A stretch of 64,000 bases of DNA from Peribacillus kribbensis DSM 17871 (GTDB lineage Bacteria > Bacillota > Bacilli > Bacillales > DSM-1321): contig NZ_KE387242.1 in assembly GCF_000430765.1 (NCBI RefSeq), positions 124,001-188,000 on the forward strand. The letters are read 5' to 3'. Numbering within the stretch: position 1 is the first letter of the stretch; each line of letters starts with the position of its first letter. Below the pieces are notes generated by a model. That model ran no database searches. It saw nothing but the letters and a program-made list of their open reading frames with translations, and was not told the DNA's origin. Below, piece by piece: positions 8,755-17,919 of the stretch. Made by a program: the position numbers and the translations under genes.

Positions 8755-8818
8755 ATCTTATATAAAATACGCGTTATGAGGAAATCACGGAAAATCTTTT
8801 TGTAATGGAGATGCATTT

Positions 8819-9829
8819 ATGAAGAAGATATTATTGCTTGCTACCGGTGGCACGATTGCTTCAGTAGAAGGGAATGAGGGACTTGTTCCTGGATTAACGG
8901 CTGAAGAGCTGCTTCATTTTTTGCCAGCTGGATTAGGCGACATGAAAGTGGACGGCAGAATTTTGATGAACATTGACAGCACCAATTTACAGCCAGAACA
9001 ATGGGTGCAGATTGCCGAGGCCGTATATTCGCATTATCACGAGTATGACGGATTTGTCATTACTCACGGAACGGATACATTGGCATATACATCCGCAGCT
9101 CTTTCTTATATGCTGCAGGGTCTGGGGAAACCGGTGATATTGACCGGATCGCAGGTGCCGATCAGCTTTAAAAAAACCGATGCCAAGAAAAATGTTTCTG
9201 ATGCCCTTCGGTTTGCCTGTGAGGATATTGGCGGAGTATTTGTCATGTTTGACGGCCGGGTCATTCTCGGAACGAGAGCGGTGAAAATGCGGACAAAAAG
9301 CTATGATGCATTTGAAAGCATCAACCATCCATATGTAGCTTATGTCACGAATAATAACATAACTTATCAATGGAAACCATCTCCTTCCTCAAAAGAGATT
9401 TCTTTAAATACGAAATTATGTACGGATGTTTTTCTGATGAAATTATATCCGGGTATGAAGCCCGAGACATTTGATGTTCTGAAAAATTTATATAAAGGTA
9501 TTATTATTGAAAGCTTTGGAAATGGCGGCCTGCCTTTTGAAGGAAGGAACCTGCTTTCTAAAATTCAGGAGCTGACAGAGCAGGGGACCGCCATTATTAT
9601 CACGACCCAATGCCTGGAAGAAGGGGAAGATCTGCTGCTCTATGAAGTGGGACGGAAGGTAGCCCAGCATCAGATCATTTTATCCGGGGATATGAATACA
9701 GAAGCAATCGTGGCCAAATCCATGTGGGCGCTGGGTCAGACGGATTCCCTGGCAGAAGTCAAGGAGATCATCGAAACGCCGCTGGCAGGAGATTTATCCA
9801 TGAAATTAGAGATAGAGGACGATAAATAA
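8819..9829 (+). CDS. ansA: L-asparaginase, type I (cytoplasmic)
   Basis: A 336-residue enzyme that hydrolyses L-asparagine to aspartate and ammonia. It shows the N-terminal catalytic threonine motif [10 protein letters not shown] (residues 5-14) and the second catalytic Thr/Asp block [20 protein letters not shown] (around residues 80-100). [20 protein letters not shown] is also conserved. There is no signal peptide, so it acts in the cytoplasm. ATG 8819 follows TGGAGATGC. It is 14 bases upstream of ansB and the two form an operon that turns asparagine into aspartate and then fumarate plus ammonia. Confidence 0.94.
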   Translation: MKKILLLATGGTIASVEGNEGLVPGLTAEELLHFLPAGLGDMKVDGRILMNIDSTNLQPEQWVQIAEAVYSHYHEYDGFVITHGTDTLAYTSAALSYMLQGLGKPVILTGSQVPISFKKTDAKKNVSDALRFACEDIGGVFVMFDGRVILGTRAVKMRTKSYDAFESINHPYVAYVTNNNITYQWKPSPSSKEISLNTKLCTDVFLMKLYPGMKPETFDVLKNLYKGIIIESFGNGGLPFEGRNLLSKIQELTEQGTAIIITTQCLEEGEDLLLYEVGRKVAQHQIILSGDMNTEAIVAKSMWALGQTDSLAEVKEIIETPLAGDLSMKLEIEDDK

Positions 9830-9843
9830 GGAGATAGAGAGAT

Positions 9844-11274
9844 ATGGCAATAATAGAGAGCCCCATACGAACAGAGAAAGATTTCCTAGGGTCAAAAGAA
9901 GTTCCTGCAGACGCATATTATGGAGTCCAGACTCTCCGTGCTGTGGAAAACTTTCCTATCACAGGGTATAGAATTCACGAAGAATTAATCAAAGCAATGG
10001 CTGTCGTGAAAAAAGCGGCTGCCCTGGCCAATATGGATGTGAAGCGTCTTTATTCCGGCATTGGAGAAGCGATTGTCAAGGCGGCTGATGAAATGATTGG
10101 CGGCATGTGGCATGACCAGATTATCGTCGATCCGATTCAAGGCGGGGCAGGAACTTCCATTAACATGAATGTAAATGAAGTCCTTGCCAACCGTGCCATT
10201 GAATTGCTCGGAGAACAAAAAGGGGACTACTACCATTGCAGCCCCAATACTCATGTGAATATGTCTCAATCTACGAATGATGCCTTTCCTACCGCTATAC
10301 ATATAGCAGTCCTGAATCTTTTGGAAAAGCTGCTGGCAACCATGGAGGATATGCATTCCGTTTTCCAGCAGAAGGCCCAGGAATTTAATTCTGTCATCAA
10401 AATGGGACGCACGCACCTTCAGGATGCTGTGCCGATCCGGCTTGGCCAGGAATTCGAGGCATACAGCCGTGCAATCGAACGGGATATCAAACGGATCAAG
10501 CAGACACGGGAGCATTTATATGAATTGAACATGGGGGCGACAGCGGTCGGAACCGGATTAAATGCAGATCCGCGTTATATTGAATTGGTGGTCACATATC
10601 TTGCAGACATCACCGGCCTTCCGGTCATCGGGGCTGAGCATCTTGTGGATGCAACGCAGAATACAGATGCTTATACAGAAGTATCGGCTGCGTTGAAGGT
10701 TTGCATGATGAATATGTCCAAAATCGCAAACGACCTGCGGCTCATGGCTTCAGGTCCGCGGGCCGGCCTCGGTGAAATCTCCTTGCCGGCACGGCAGCCT
10801 GGTTCGTCCATTATGCCAGGTAAAGTGAATCCGGTTATGCCTGAAGTGATCAATCAGGTAGCCTTCCAGGTGATCGGCAATGACCATACCATCTGCCTTG
10901 CGTCTGAAGCGGGCCAGCTTGAATTGAATGTCATGGAGCCGGTGCTGGTATTCAATCTGCTGCAATCGATCAGCATCATGAATAATGGCTTCCGCACGTT
11001 TGTGGATAATTGCTTAATCGGAATCAAAGCGAATGAAGATCGCTTAAAAGAATATGTGGAAAAGAGTGTCGGTGTCATAACCGCCGTTAATCCTCATATC
11101 GGTTACGAGGTTGCAGCCCGTATCGCACGCGAAGCCATCTTAAGCGGTGCGCCCATTCGGGAGCTTTGCCTGAAATATGATATCTTGACCGAAGAAGAGC
11201 TGAATTTGATCCTCGATCCGTATGAAATGACACACCCTGGTATTGCCGGCGCGTCCCTGCTGGAAAGAGAGTAG
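9844..11274 (+). CDS. ansB: Aspartate ammonia-lyase (aspartase)
   Basis: Fumarase/aspartase superfamily enzyme of 476 residues converting L-aspartate to fumarate and ammonia. Conserved region 1 is MGRTHLQDAVPIRLGQEF. The substrate-binding TSTND-type loop reads SQSTNDAFPTAIH, and the signature with the mobile loop reads GSSIMPGKVNPVMPEVINQV. The early stretch KDFLGSKEVPADAYYGVQT is typical of aspartases and class II fumarases. Pairing with ansA and AnsR favours aspartase. The start follows AAGGAGATAGAG. Confidence 0.93.
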   Translation: MAIIESPIRTEKDFLGSKEVPADAYYGVQTLRAVENFPITGYRIHEELIKAMAVVKKAAALANMDVKRLYSGIGEAIVKAADEMIGGMWHDQIIVDPIQGGAGTSINMNVNEVLANRAIELLGEQKGDYYHCSPNTHVNMSQSTNDAFPTAIHIAVLNLLEKLLATMEDMHSVFQQKAQEFNSVIKMGRTHLQDAVPIRLGQEFEAYSRAIERDIKRIKQTREHLYELNMGATAVGTGLNADPRYIELVVTYLADITGLPVIGAEHLVDATQNTDAYTEVSAALKVCMMNMSKIANDLRLMASGPRAGLGEISLPARQPGSSIMPGKVNPVMPEVINQVAFQVIGNDHTICLASEAGQLELNVMEPVLVFNLLQSISIMNNGFRTFVDNCLIGIKANEDRLKEYVEKSVGVITAVNPHIGYEVAARIAREAILSGAPIRELCLKYDILTEEELNLILDPYEMTHPGIAGASLLERE

Positions 11275-11349
11275 CAGGTTAAAAGCCGCATCACCGCCAA
11301 TCATACTTACTAGAGAAGATGCACATCAATAATTGGAGTGGTTATATAA

Positions 11350-12147
11350 ATGAAGGTTTTACAAAAAACACAAACAATTGTCCGCTATCGGAATGCCAAT
11401 AATCAAGTATATTTCGGAATTGTCGAAGGCGAAGAAATTTTGCAGCTGTCCAGCAGTTTTGATGGAATTGTAAAAAACGAGCTGAAATTTGACGGGGTAA
11501 GAGTAAGCTTTCATGACGTAAAAATTTTGGAGCCTGTAGCCCCCTCAAAGGTCATTAATTTTGGCTGGACGTATGCCGGACATGCCATAGAGACCGGGGG
11601 AACGGCCAATCTCAAAGAACCGTTTCTGTTTTTAAAACCGGCTACAGCCCTGGTTCCAAATGAAGGGGATATCGTCCTCCCCCCTGAGAGCTTAACGAGT
11701 CAGGTGGAAATGGAGGGAGAAGTTGCCCTCATCATTGGCAAGCGCGGGAAAAACATCAAGGAAGAAGATGCCTTAGACTATGTTTTCGGCTGCACGATCT
11801 TCAATGATGTAACGGCCCGAGACCTTACAAGAAAGGATCCCCAATTCACACGGGGCAAAGGCTTTGACACATTCGGACCGCTGGGCCCGTGGATGGTCAC
11901 AGGAGTGGATCCTACGAATCTGAACATCAAGACCACCCTAAATGATAGAGTCGTACAAAACGGCAATACCAATCAGATGTCCTTATCCATTCCTTACCTC
12001 ATCAGCTGGGTTTCCCAGATCATGACCCTTGAGCCGGGAGATGTACTGGCGACCGGATCGCCGTCCGGAAGCTGCCCGATGAAGCCGGGAGATGTGGTGA
12101 CAGTTGAGGTTGAGAAGATTGGCAGACTGCGGAATTATGTGAGATAG
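11350..12147 (+). CDS. Fumarylacetoacetate hydrolase (FAH) family protein
   Basis: A 265-residue protein with the FAH/MhpD fold. Metal ligands are expected in VEMEGEVALIIGKRGKNI (the E-x-E motif) and FNDVTARDLTRKD. The C-terminus GDVLATGSPSGSCPMKPGDVVTVEVEKIG is the usual family ending. Members act on 2-keto acids and acyl-pyruvates (hydrolysis, decarboxylation, isomerisation, oxaloacetate tautomerisation). Its position 75 bp after aspartase, with no terminator between, suggests co-transcription and a possible C4-dicarboxylate role, but that is inference. ATG 11350 follows TTGGAGTGG. Confidence 0.88.
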   Translation: MKVLQKTQTIVRYRNANNQVYFGIVEGEEILQLSSSFDGIVKNELKFDGVRVSFHDVKILEPVAPSKVINFGWTYAGHAIETGGTANLKEPFLFLKPATALVPNEGDIVLPPESLTSQVEMEGEVALIIGKRGKNIKEEDALDYVFGCTIFNDVTARDLTRKDPQFTRGKGFDTFGPLGPWMVTGVDPTNLNIKTTLNDRVVQNGNTNQMSLSIPYLISWVSQIMTLEPGDVLATGSPSGSCPMKPGDVVTVEVEKIGRLRNYVR

Positions 12148-12175
12148 AGTGAAAAACCGAATACCTGAAGTATGT

Positions 12176-12203
12176 AGAGCAGCTCTTGTTGGCTGCTCTT
12201 TTA
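12176..12203 (+). terminator. Rho-independent terminator of the ans operon
   Basis: AGAGCAGC, an 8-base loop, then GCTGCTCT followed by TTTATTT, starting about 30 bases after the FAH gene. Confidence 0.8.
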
Positions 12204-12242
12204 TTTGGGCTGGAGGATGGGGTTGGGGACACCGGCGCTGAT

Positions 12243-12436
12243 AATAAAGGGAGAAATTCCCCTTAATTATTATTTTTTCTTGAAATGGGCTGGAATAGAG
12301 GGAGAAATTCCCTCTATTGACTCAAAATATTCAAAAATAGGGGCTTTTTTTTATATAACGGTAAAACCTCCCCTTATTTTGCCCAAAAGAAGATCCATTT
12401 TAAAATTAGCGGTAAAACCTCCCTTTATTTTACCGT
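12243..12436. repeat. Four-palindrome intergenic element, copy 1 (subtype with CGGTAAAA)
   Basis: Four palindromic units are centred near 12255.5, 12306, 12366 and 12417 (spacings 50.5, 60 and 51). Units 1 and 2 are of the AATARAGGGAGAAATTCCC type. Units 3 and 4 read CGGTAAAACCTCCCYTTATT, so their left arm is CGGTAAAA instead of AAGGGGA. The same layout recurs at 17920, 22002, 22273 and 52621. It lies just downstream of the FAH terminator, between a plus-strand operon and a minus-strand remnant. Apparent ORFs through it are chance products of the repeats. Confidence 0.85.
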
Positions 12437-12459
12437 GCTGTCTAATAAGGCCCTAAAAT

Positions 12460-12809
12460 CTAGGCAAAGAAAAAACGAAGTATAAACGGAAGGAAGGTGA
12501 CAAACAGTCCTGCTGGAATTACGGTTAACATTCAAGTCACTCTGTTTGCTTTTAAACCATTTAAAAAAGATCAAGAAGAATAACAGCATGATAGGCACAA
12601 CATAGTATCCTGTCATGACGTCGCACCAGTTCCTTAGTTCATCCCCGTATGCAGCGTTGATAGCTATGCTCGATTTTATTTAGGCCGGTGATGAACATCA
12701 TGGAGACACCCAAAATATAGATCATAAAAATTCCTTTGACCCATCGGAACAGCTCTTTGTTTAAAATTGTGATCGCCAAAACGATGGGAAAAATGAGGAA
12801 TGGCATCAT
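12460..12809 (-). pseudogene. Decayed small membrane protein gene
   Basis: Reading leftwards from ATG 12809 (behind GGTGAG), the frame gives MMPFLIFPIVLAITILNKEL and a second hydrophobic segment (IFMIYILGVSMMFITGL), then stops near 12640. A second frame continues with INAAYGDELRNWCDVMTGYY and a third hydrophobic run (VVPIMLLFFLIFFKWF). A third frame ends with IPAGLFVTFLPFILRFFFA and a stop at 12460. Two frame changes are needed to join the pieces. I do not recognise the family; it would have been a protein of about 110 residues with four membrane segments. Confidence 0.6.
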
Positions 12810-13044
12810 TATTTCTCACCACTTATCTCCATCATAATAGAACTTGTAACGAATGAAAACCTAGTATGAACGCTATCTTTAAATGAATAGACTTTTCTTC
12901 GAATAGGAATAATTTAGGTGGAATCAATATAGCTCAAGCAAAATAATTGTCTAACGAAATTAAAAGGGATTAAACTAATCCTTGTCCTATTTTACTAGTG
13001 AGAAGCGTTATTCTATAAAAGTTTTCAAGATTGGAGGGATCGCT

Positions 13045-13815
13045 TTGAATACTCAGCCAACCGGGAAGTATGCCGGCAAGGTGGTGTGTGTGACAGGAAG
13101 CTCCCGCGGAATCGGCAGGCAGCTGGCTTTGCGGTTTGCCCAGGAAGGCGCTGATCTTGTGATCACGTATGCGAGAAATGGGGAGGCCGCAAGGAGTGTC
13201 GCCATGGAAATTGAGGCGATGGGTCAAAGGGCCATCACGGTTCGTGCCAATTTGGCACAGGAAGAGAAGATCGGTGTGTTGTTTGATGTTATTCAAGCAG
13301 AATTCGGCCGATTAGACGTTTTCATCCATAATGCTGCTTCCGGACGGAACCGGGAGATTATGGAGGTTGATGCAAAGGGGTGGGACTGGACGATGGATGT
13401 GAACACCCGGGCGTTTCTTCTTGGAGGGCAGCAGGCCGCTAAGCTTATGCCTGAAGGGGGAGCGATGCTTGCGATTTCTTCTTTTGGCTCTGATCGGGTA
13501 TTTCCTTATTATTCTACAGTCGGCCCAAGCAAGGCAGCTTTGGAATCCCTGGTCCGTTATTTCGCCATCGAATTGGCACCGAAAAAGATCAATGTGAATG
13601 CGATCTCAGCGGGAGCTGTTGAAACCGATGCTTTAAATCATTTTCCGGAGATGGACCAGACGCTTGCTTCCATTAAAGAGAAAATGCCTTATCACCGCAT
13701 GGTCACCGCCGATGATATTGCCAATACGGCGATTTTTTTATGTTCAAAGGAAGCTGAAATGATGCGTGGCCAAACACTGCGCTTAGACGGCGGGCTGACC
13801 CTGCTTGTTCCATAA
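13045..13815 (+). CDS. Short-chain dehydrogenase, FabL-type enoyl-ACP reductase paralogue
   Basis: SDR enzyme of 256 residues with the nucleotide motif VTGSSRGIGRQ near the N-terminus, the NAG-equivalent HNAASG, and the catalytic stretch Y-STVGPSKAAL (Tyr-x6-Lys). The match to B. subtilis FabL extends over RLDVFIHNAASG, WDWTMDVN, AGAVETDALNHFP and MMRGQTLRLDGG. FabL reduces the enoyl-ACP double bond with NADPH. TTG 13045 is chosen because GGAGGG is 6-8 bases upstream; the frame also opens earlier at 12982 without such a site. It is the first gene of a four-gene operon with a thioesterase, ketosynthase and acyl-CoA ligase. It is therefore likely a dedicated paralogue and not the housekeeping reductase. 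Confidence 0.82.
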   Translation: MNTQPTGKYAGKVVCVTGSSRGIGRQLALRFAQEGADLVITYARNGEAARSVAMEIEAMGQRAITVRANLAQEEKIGVLFDVIQAEFGRLDVFIHNAASGRNREIMEVDAKGWDWTMDVNTRAFLLGGQQAAKLMPEGGAMLAISSFGSDRVFPYYSTVGPSKAALESLVRYFAIELAPKKINVNAISAGAVETDALNHFPEMDQTLASIKEKMPYHRMVTADDIANTAIFLCSKEAEMMRGQTLRLDGGLTLLVP

Positions 13816-13831
13816 TTTTATCTATGAGACG

Positions 13832-13864
13832 CAGCTTGCCTTTAAACACGGCAGGCTTCTTTAT
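13832..13864 (+). terminator. Possible attenuator after the FabL-like gene
   Basis: AGCTTGCC, a 9-base loop and GGCAGGCT with a short TCTTTAT tail lie in the 159-bp gap before the thioesterase gene. It is weak and may only modulate read-through. Confidence 0.4.
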
Positions 13865-13974
13865 ATGGATGCAGCATGAAGAGAAAACTTAATGAATTCG
13901 CCCGAGAGAGAATGGGGAAACTGGAAGGGGATGGAACCTTCACTAGTTTCTGCTTAGAAGGGAGGATGAGCGAA

Positions 13975-14406
13975 ATGGCGATGGGAAGCGTTGATTATAC
14001 AATGAGAGTCAAATGGGGCGATTGCGATGCGGCGGGCATTTCTTATTACGCGAAAAATTTTGAATGGTTCACGGATGCACGTTTTGAACTTTTCGCCCAT
14101 TATGGCTTTCCCTATATGGAAACCTTCCATCATAAAGGGATATCACTCGTATGTTTAAAGGCAGAAAGCGATTATAAGAAAATGATCCGTCCTCTAGAAG
14201 AGATCACCATAAAAACATCGATTTCTGAATTAACCAGGACGAGAATGGCCTTTACTTATCAAATTGTCAAATCAAATGGGGAATTGGCTGCCGAGGGATT
14301 CACGGCCCATGCGTATGTGAACTCGGAAGGACGACCATTAAATCTAAAAAAAAGCTTTCCAGCACTTTGGAATGATTTATCAATAGCACAGAGTGAAAAG
14401 GAGTAA
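13975..14406 (+). CDS. Acyl-CoA thioesterase, 4HBT hot-dog family
   Basis: Hot-dog thioesterase of 143 residues. The active-site region reads MRVKWGDCDAAGISYYAKNF, where the Asp of DxAGxxYY is the catalytic acid in the 4-hydroxybenzoyl-CoA/YbgC group. The start was set at ATG 13975, nine bases after GGAGG. An ATG directly abutting that site (13966) and a longer frame from 13876 are less likely. It would release acids from CoA or ACP thioesters. It lies six bases before the ketosynthase gene and is surely co-transcribed with it. Substrate is unknown. Confidence 0.82.
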   Translation: MAMGSVDYTMRVKWGDCDAAGISYYAKNFEWFTDARFELFAHYGFPYMETFHHKGISLVCLKAESDYKKMIRPLEEITIKTSISELTRTRMAFTYQIVKSNGELAAEGFTAHAYVNSEGRPLNLKKSFPALWNDLSIAQSEKE

Positions 14407-14412
14407 TAAGGA

Positions 14413-15645
14413 ATGGCCAGTGAACGAATAGCAATAACAGGGATGGGAGCCGTCACACCGATTGGGATGGGTGTGGCTGCTTATTGGGAAAATTTAATTA
14501 GCGGCAAGAGCGGCACGGGCAAACTGACCCGCTTCGATCCAGGTGAACTGCCGGTGAAAATTGCGGCAGAGGTAAAAGACTTTGAGCCGACAGATTTTTT
14601 GCCGAAAAAACTTGTGAGGACAACGGATGTATTTATGCAGTATGCCCTCATTGCAGCAGAAGAGGCTATAAAGAATAGCGGAGTAAAGGCGGATCCGAGC
14701 CGGATCGGTGTGGTACTGGGAACCGCTCTTGGCGGAATCGCGACCATGGCTCGTACTCAGGAGGAAATGACGAGAAGCGGCAGTATCCGTTTAAGTCCGC
14801 ATACCGTTCCCAAGATGCTCGGGAATGTGGCGGCTGCCCAAATCGCCATTGCCCATGGCTTTCAAGGGCCAAGCCTGACAGTAAGCACTGCTTGTTCTGC
14901 CGGTGCAGATGCGGTTGGAGTAGGTTCCATGCTCATCAAATCGGGCCAGGCTGATGCAGTGGTAGCCGTAGGAGCTGAATCCATTCTTACAGGACTGATG
15001 GCTGCTGGACTGGCTTCCGCGCGTGCCCTTTCGACTTACGATGGAGATGAGTCGAAAGCCAGCCGTCCCTTTGATTTGAACCGTGATGGGTTTGTGATGG
15101 GAGAAGGCGGTGGAGCAGTTGTTTTGGAATCCCTGGATTTCGCCAAAAGGCGGGATGCCGAGATACAAGCCGAACTCCTTGGGTATGCGAATTGTTCGGA
15201 TGCTTACCATGTGACCGCACCTGAACCGAATGGAAGAGGAGAAATTCATTGCATTCAAAAAGCCTTGAACCAGGCAGGACTGCTGCCTGGGCAGATTCAT
15301 TATATTAATGCCCATGGAACCGCGACCAAAATCGGTGATGCCATCGAGACAAAGGCCTTAAAAGCCGTCTTTGGCGAAGAAGGGGCGGGACGCATCCCAG
15401 TCAGCTCAACAAAAGGAGCGACCGGGCACTTGATGGGGGCAGGCGGCCTTACAGAATTGATTGCGTGCATCCAGGCAGTGCGGGAGGGAATCATCCCGCC
15501 GACGATCAATTATGAAACACCGGATCCTGAATGCGATCTTGATTATGTTCCGAATACATCTAGAAAACAAGAAGTCAAAGCGGCGATGTCGAACTCATTC
15601 GGATTTGGGGGACAGAACGCCTCACTGATTGTAGGACGCTACTAA
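14413..15645 (+). CDS. Beta-ketoacyl-ACP synthase II (FabF-like) paralogue
   Basis: Ketosynthase of 410 residues, the usual FabF length. It has the nucleophile cysteine in VSTACSAGADAVG, and the two catalytic histidines in HGTATKIGD and GATGHLMGAGG. It ends in MSNSFGFGGQNASLIVGRY. It catalyses decarboxylative condensation of malonyl-ACP with an acyl starter. The complete C-H-H triad argues for activity. Because it sits with an enoyl reductase, thioesterase and ligase but without ketoreductase, dehydratase or ACP, it probably borrows those from primary fatty-acid synthesis. AAGGAG lies nine bases before the ATG. Confidence 0.9.
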   Translation: MASERIAITGMGAVTPIGMGVAAYWENLISGKSGTGKLTRFDPGELPVKIAAEVKDFEPTDFLPKKLVRTTDVFMQYALIAAEEAIKNSGVKADPSRIGVVLGTALGGIATMARTQEEMTRSGSIRLSPHTVPKMLGNVAAAQIAIAHGFQGPSLTVSTACSAGADAVGVGSMLIKSGQADAVVAVGAESILTGLMAAGLASARALSTYDGDESKASRPFDLNRDGFVMGEGGGAVVLESLDFAKRRDAEIQAELLGYANCSDAYHVTAPEPNGRGEIHCIQKALNQAGLLPGQIHYINAHGTATKIGDAIETKALKAVFGEEGAGRIPVSSTKGATGHLMGAGGLTELIACIQAVREGIIPPTINYETPDPECDLDYVPNTSRKQEVKAAMSNSFGFGGQNASLIVGRY

Positions 15646-15728
15646 GACAAAAAACTCATGGTTACCCAGAGTTCGCTCGGCGGGAATATTTTATAAATTT
15701 GTATGGATTCAAATGGGAGGGAATGAAA

Positions 15729-17420
15729 TTGGAGCAGTTTACCTACGATGTCACAATGTTTAAAGAAAACTTTGAGAATGATTTTACCTATATAAATGGA
15801 TTCATGCGGAATGTTCACAGATTTGCGAGCCGTCCTGCATTGACTTGTCCTATTAAAGAAAAAACATGGACGTATGCTGATTTGAATAAAGACGTGAATC
15901 AGCTGGCGCATGCGCTATTAGAGGATGGAGTGGAGCATAATGAGGTGGTCATGTACCAGCTCTTGAATTCTCCTGAGTTTGTGTTCTGCTATCTGGCTCC
16001 GCAAAAGATTGCGGCGATTAATTGTATGATTAATTTCAAGCTTTCTCCGGGCGAAACGGCGTTTCTTCTGGATGACAGCAAGCCAGCCGTTTACGTGTAT
16101 GATGCGGAAGTGAAAGAGATGGCTGTGCAGGCACTGGAAATGGCCGGCCATAAACCCAGAAGAGTGATCATGGTGGACTTTACCGGGACAGTGGAAGCGC
16201 CGGAGGGTCATGTGACGTTTGTGGATTATGTGAACGGAAAGTCAGAAGAAAACCCGGCTGTGAACCGTCCGAAGCATATCTATGAGGAAGTTACCCGACT
16301 TTATACATCCGGAACAACCGGCCGTGCAAAAGGGGTTCCGTTAAATAATGTGAATGAAATTCTTTCAGCTCATGATGTTGCCATGCACTTTCCGTTAAGC
16401 TCGATGGATAAGACCATGAATATGACTCCCTGGTTCCATAGAGGCGGAATCCACTCCGGAGGACCAAACCCTACGCTTTATGTAGGAGGAGAAGTGGTCA
16501 TCCTGCGGAATTTCACACCGAGGGCTGCCTTGGAATCCGTAGATAAATACGGAATTACGTTTTTGGTGGGTGTGCCGGCTGTGTTAAAAATGCTTTACAA
16601 TGCCCAGCAAAAGAATCCGACCGATTTATCGAATCTAAAAGGAATCGTCACCATGGGAGCGCCTTTGGAAAAAGCAGACTGTATCAAGTTCCAGGAAACT
16701 CTTACGCCGAATATCTTTAATGGCTACGGAACTTCTGAGGCGTTTTGGAATACCTTCCTGCGTCCTCATGATCTGCCGGAAATGTCGGGCACATCAGGAA
16801 GATCCTGTACCGATGATGATGTGGCAGTTGTCAAAGTGTATCCAGACCGTAAAGGAGAGCCCGATGATTTTGTGGCGAAAGACAGCCAGGAGGTCGGCGA
16901 AATTATCGTCAAAGCCACTGGTAAATCGGCCTACGCCTATGTGAATAATGAAGAAGCCAGCAAACGGGTCTTTTACAAAGGCTGGATTTACATCGGAGAC
17001 ATGGGAACATGGGACGAGGAGGAATTTATCACTGTAGTGGGACGGAAGAACGATATGATCGTATCCTCCGGGGAGAACATTCATCCCATTCAGGTAGAAG
17101 AAACCCTCAATCAGCATCCAAAGGTGGAGGAATCCGTCGTAGTCGGAGTTCCGGATGACGTCAGGGGAGAAGTGGTGGTAGCGTATGTGATCAAAAAAGA
17201 TCCATCCCTCACTCCATATGAACTCAATAAATACTGCCTGGATTCTCCGATGCTTGCCAATTACAAGGTTCCGCGCTATTACCGGTTCATTGAGGAACTG
17301 CCCTATACCGCAACAGGGAAAAAGAAGCACTATGTCATGAGGAAGCAGGGCATCAAAGACCGCGAGCTCGGCCTTCTCGAGCGGGGAACCTCGCGCGGAC
17401 AGAGTGAGAAAGTTCAATAA
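15729..17420 (+). CDS. AMP-dependent acyl-CoA synthetase/ligase
   Basis: ANL-superfamily enzyme that adenylates a carboxylate and transfers it to CoA (or a carrier). Motifs: P-loop TRLYTSGTTGRAKGVPL, aromatic and acyl-binding region FNGYGTSEAFWNTF, YIGDMGTWDEEEF, hinge GRKNDMIVSSGENI, and the C-terminal catalytic lysine region PYTATGKKKHY. TTG 15729 is favoured because GGAGGG lies seven bases upstream; ATGs at 15699 and 15723 are in frame but badly spaced. It is the last gene of the operon and is followed by a strong terminator. It probably activates either the starter or the product of the neighbouring ketosynthase. Confidence 0.88.
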   Translation: MEQFTYDVTMFKENFENDFTYINGFMRNVHRFASRPALTCPIKEKTWTYADLNKDVNQLAHALLEDGVEHNEVVMYQLLNSPEFVFCYLAPQKIAAINCMINFKLSPGETAFLLDDSKPAVYVYDAEVKEMAVQALEMAGHKPRRVIMVDFTGTVEAPEGHVTFVDYVNGKSEENPAVNRPKHIYEEVTRLYTSGTTGRAKGVPLNNVNEILSAHDVAMHFPLSSMDKTMNMTPWFHRGGIHSGGPNPTLYVGGEVVILRNFTPRAALESVDKYGITFLVGVPAVLKMLYNAQQKNPTDLSNLKGIVTMGAPLEKADCIKFQETLTPNIFNGYGTSEAFWNTFLRPHDLPEMSGTSGRSCTDDDVAVVKVYPDRKGEPDDFVAKDSQEVGEIIVKATGKSAYAYVNNEEASKRVFYKGWIYIGDMGTWDEEEFITVVGRKNDMIVSSGENIHPIQVEETLNQHPKVEESVVVGVPDDVRGEVVVAYVIKKDPSLTPYELNKYCLDSPMLANYKVPRYYRFIEELPYTATGKKKHYVMRKQGIKDRELGLLERGTSRGQSEKVQ

Positions 17421-17436
17421 CGTGATACACCCAGTT

Positions 17437-17470
17437 ACGCACAGTGTTTTGATCACTGTGCGTTTTTTTT
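17437..17470 (+). terminator. Rho-independent terminator of the FabL-like/KAS/ligase operon
   Basis: ACGCACAGTG, a 7-base loop and CACTGTGCGT followed by eight T residues. Confidence 0.92.
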
Positions 17471-17531
17471 ATAGTTAAGGAGCGTTTGGTAATTTATGTT
17501 AAAATAAAGATATAAAAATTGAGAGAGGGAA

Positions 17532-17711
17532 ATGAAGTGGCTGGTTGGAAAGCCTGACTTTATTGAAACGATTCAAAAACCTGAATCGAGCTATTACATC
17601 TATGGGAATGATGAACAACATTACGATGTGGAGTTTCGCTTAGTAACTGGCAAGGTAAAGCGATATTTAATTGCCAGCGATAAATATGAGGCCGCTCAAG
17701 GAATTTCATAA
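17532..17711 (+). CDS. Small hypothetical protein (59 residues)
   Basis: ATG 17532 follows GAGAGAGGGAA and opens a 59-codon frame. The product is charged and soluble-looking (MKWLVGKPDFIETIQKPES, then YDVEFRLVTGKVKRYLIASD), with alternating residues suggesting a small beta sheet. It stops 31 bases before a second short frame, and the two may form one transcript. I recognise no family. It could also be a fragment of a larger decayed gene. Confidence 0.45.
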   Translation: MKWLVGKPDFIETIQKPESSYYIYGNDEQHYDVEFRLVTGKVKRYLIASDKYEAAQGIS

Positions 17712-17742
17712 GGAGACAAGAAGGAGAAGGTATTCGTTTTAT

Positions 17743-17892
17743 ATGGAAAAAATTATTATGAAAGAAGTGATACAGGCTCAAAGATTATGGGATACTTTGA
17801 TAAAGGTACATAAAATCAATATTGAATTTATACTGAACAGCGGCCAAGTGAAAGGGATGGTTGTTTCAGAGATAAAGAGCCCTGGGTTTTGA
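17743..17892 (+). CDS. Small hypothetical protein (49 residues)
   Basis: ATG 17743 lies 12 bases after GGAGAAGG. The product starts MEKIIMKEVIQAQRLWDTLI and ends in a beta-like IEFILNSGQVKGMVVSE stretch. It has no membrane segment. It may be co-expressed with the 59-residue frame just upstream. A copy of the four-palindrome repeat begins 28 bases after its stop. No function is proposed. Confidence 0.4.
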   Translation: MEKIIMKEVIQAQRLWDTLIKVHKINIEFILNSGQVKGMVVSEIKSPGF

Positions 17893-17919
17893 GCCCCTTT
17901 TGAGCCGTCAGCAAAGCTA

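Noticed and set aside
12205-12456. 83-codon frame through the repeat at 12.2 kb
   Set aside because: It is made of the palindromes and spacers of the four-palindrome element, with no meaningful composition. The same applies to the minus-strand frame at 21958-22155.
14791-15315. 174-codon minus-strand frame inside the ketosynthase gene
   Set aside because: It is antisense to a conserved enzyme with an intact catalytic triad and has no start signal.
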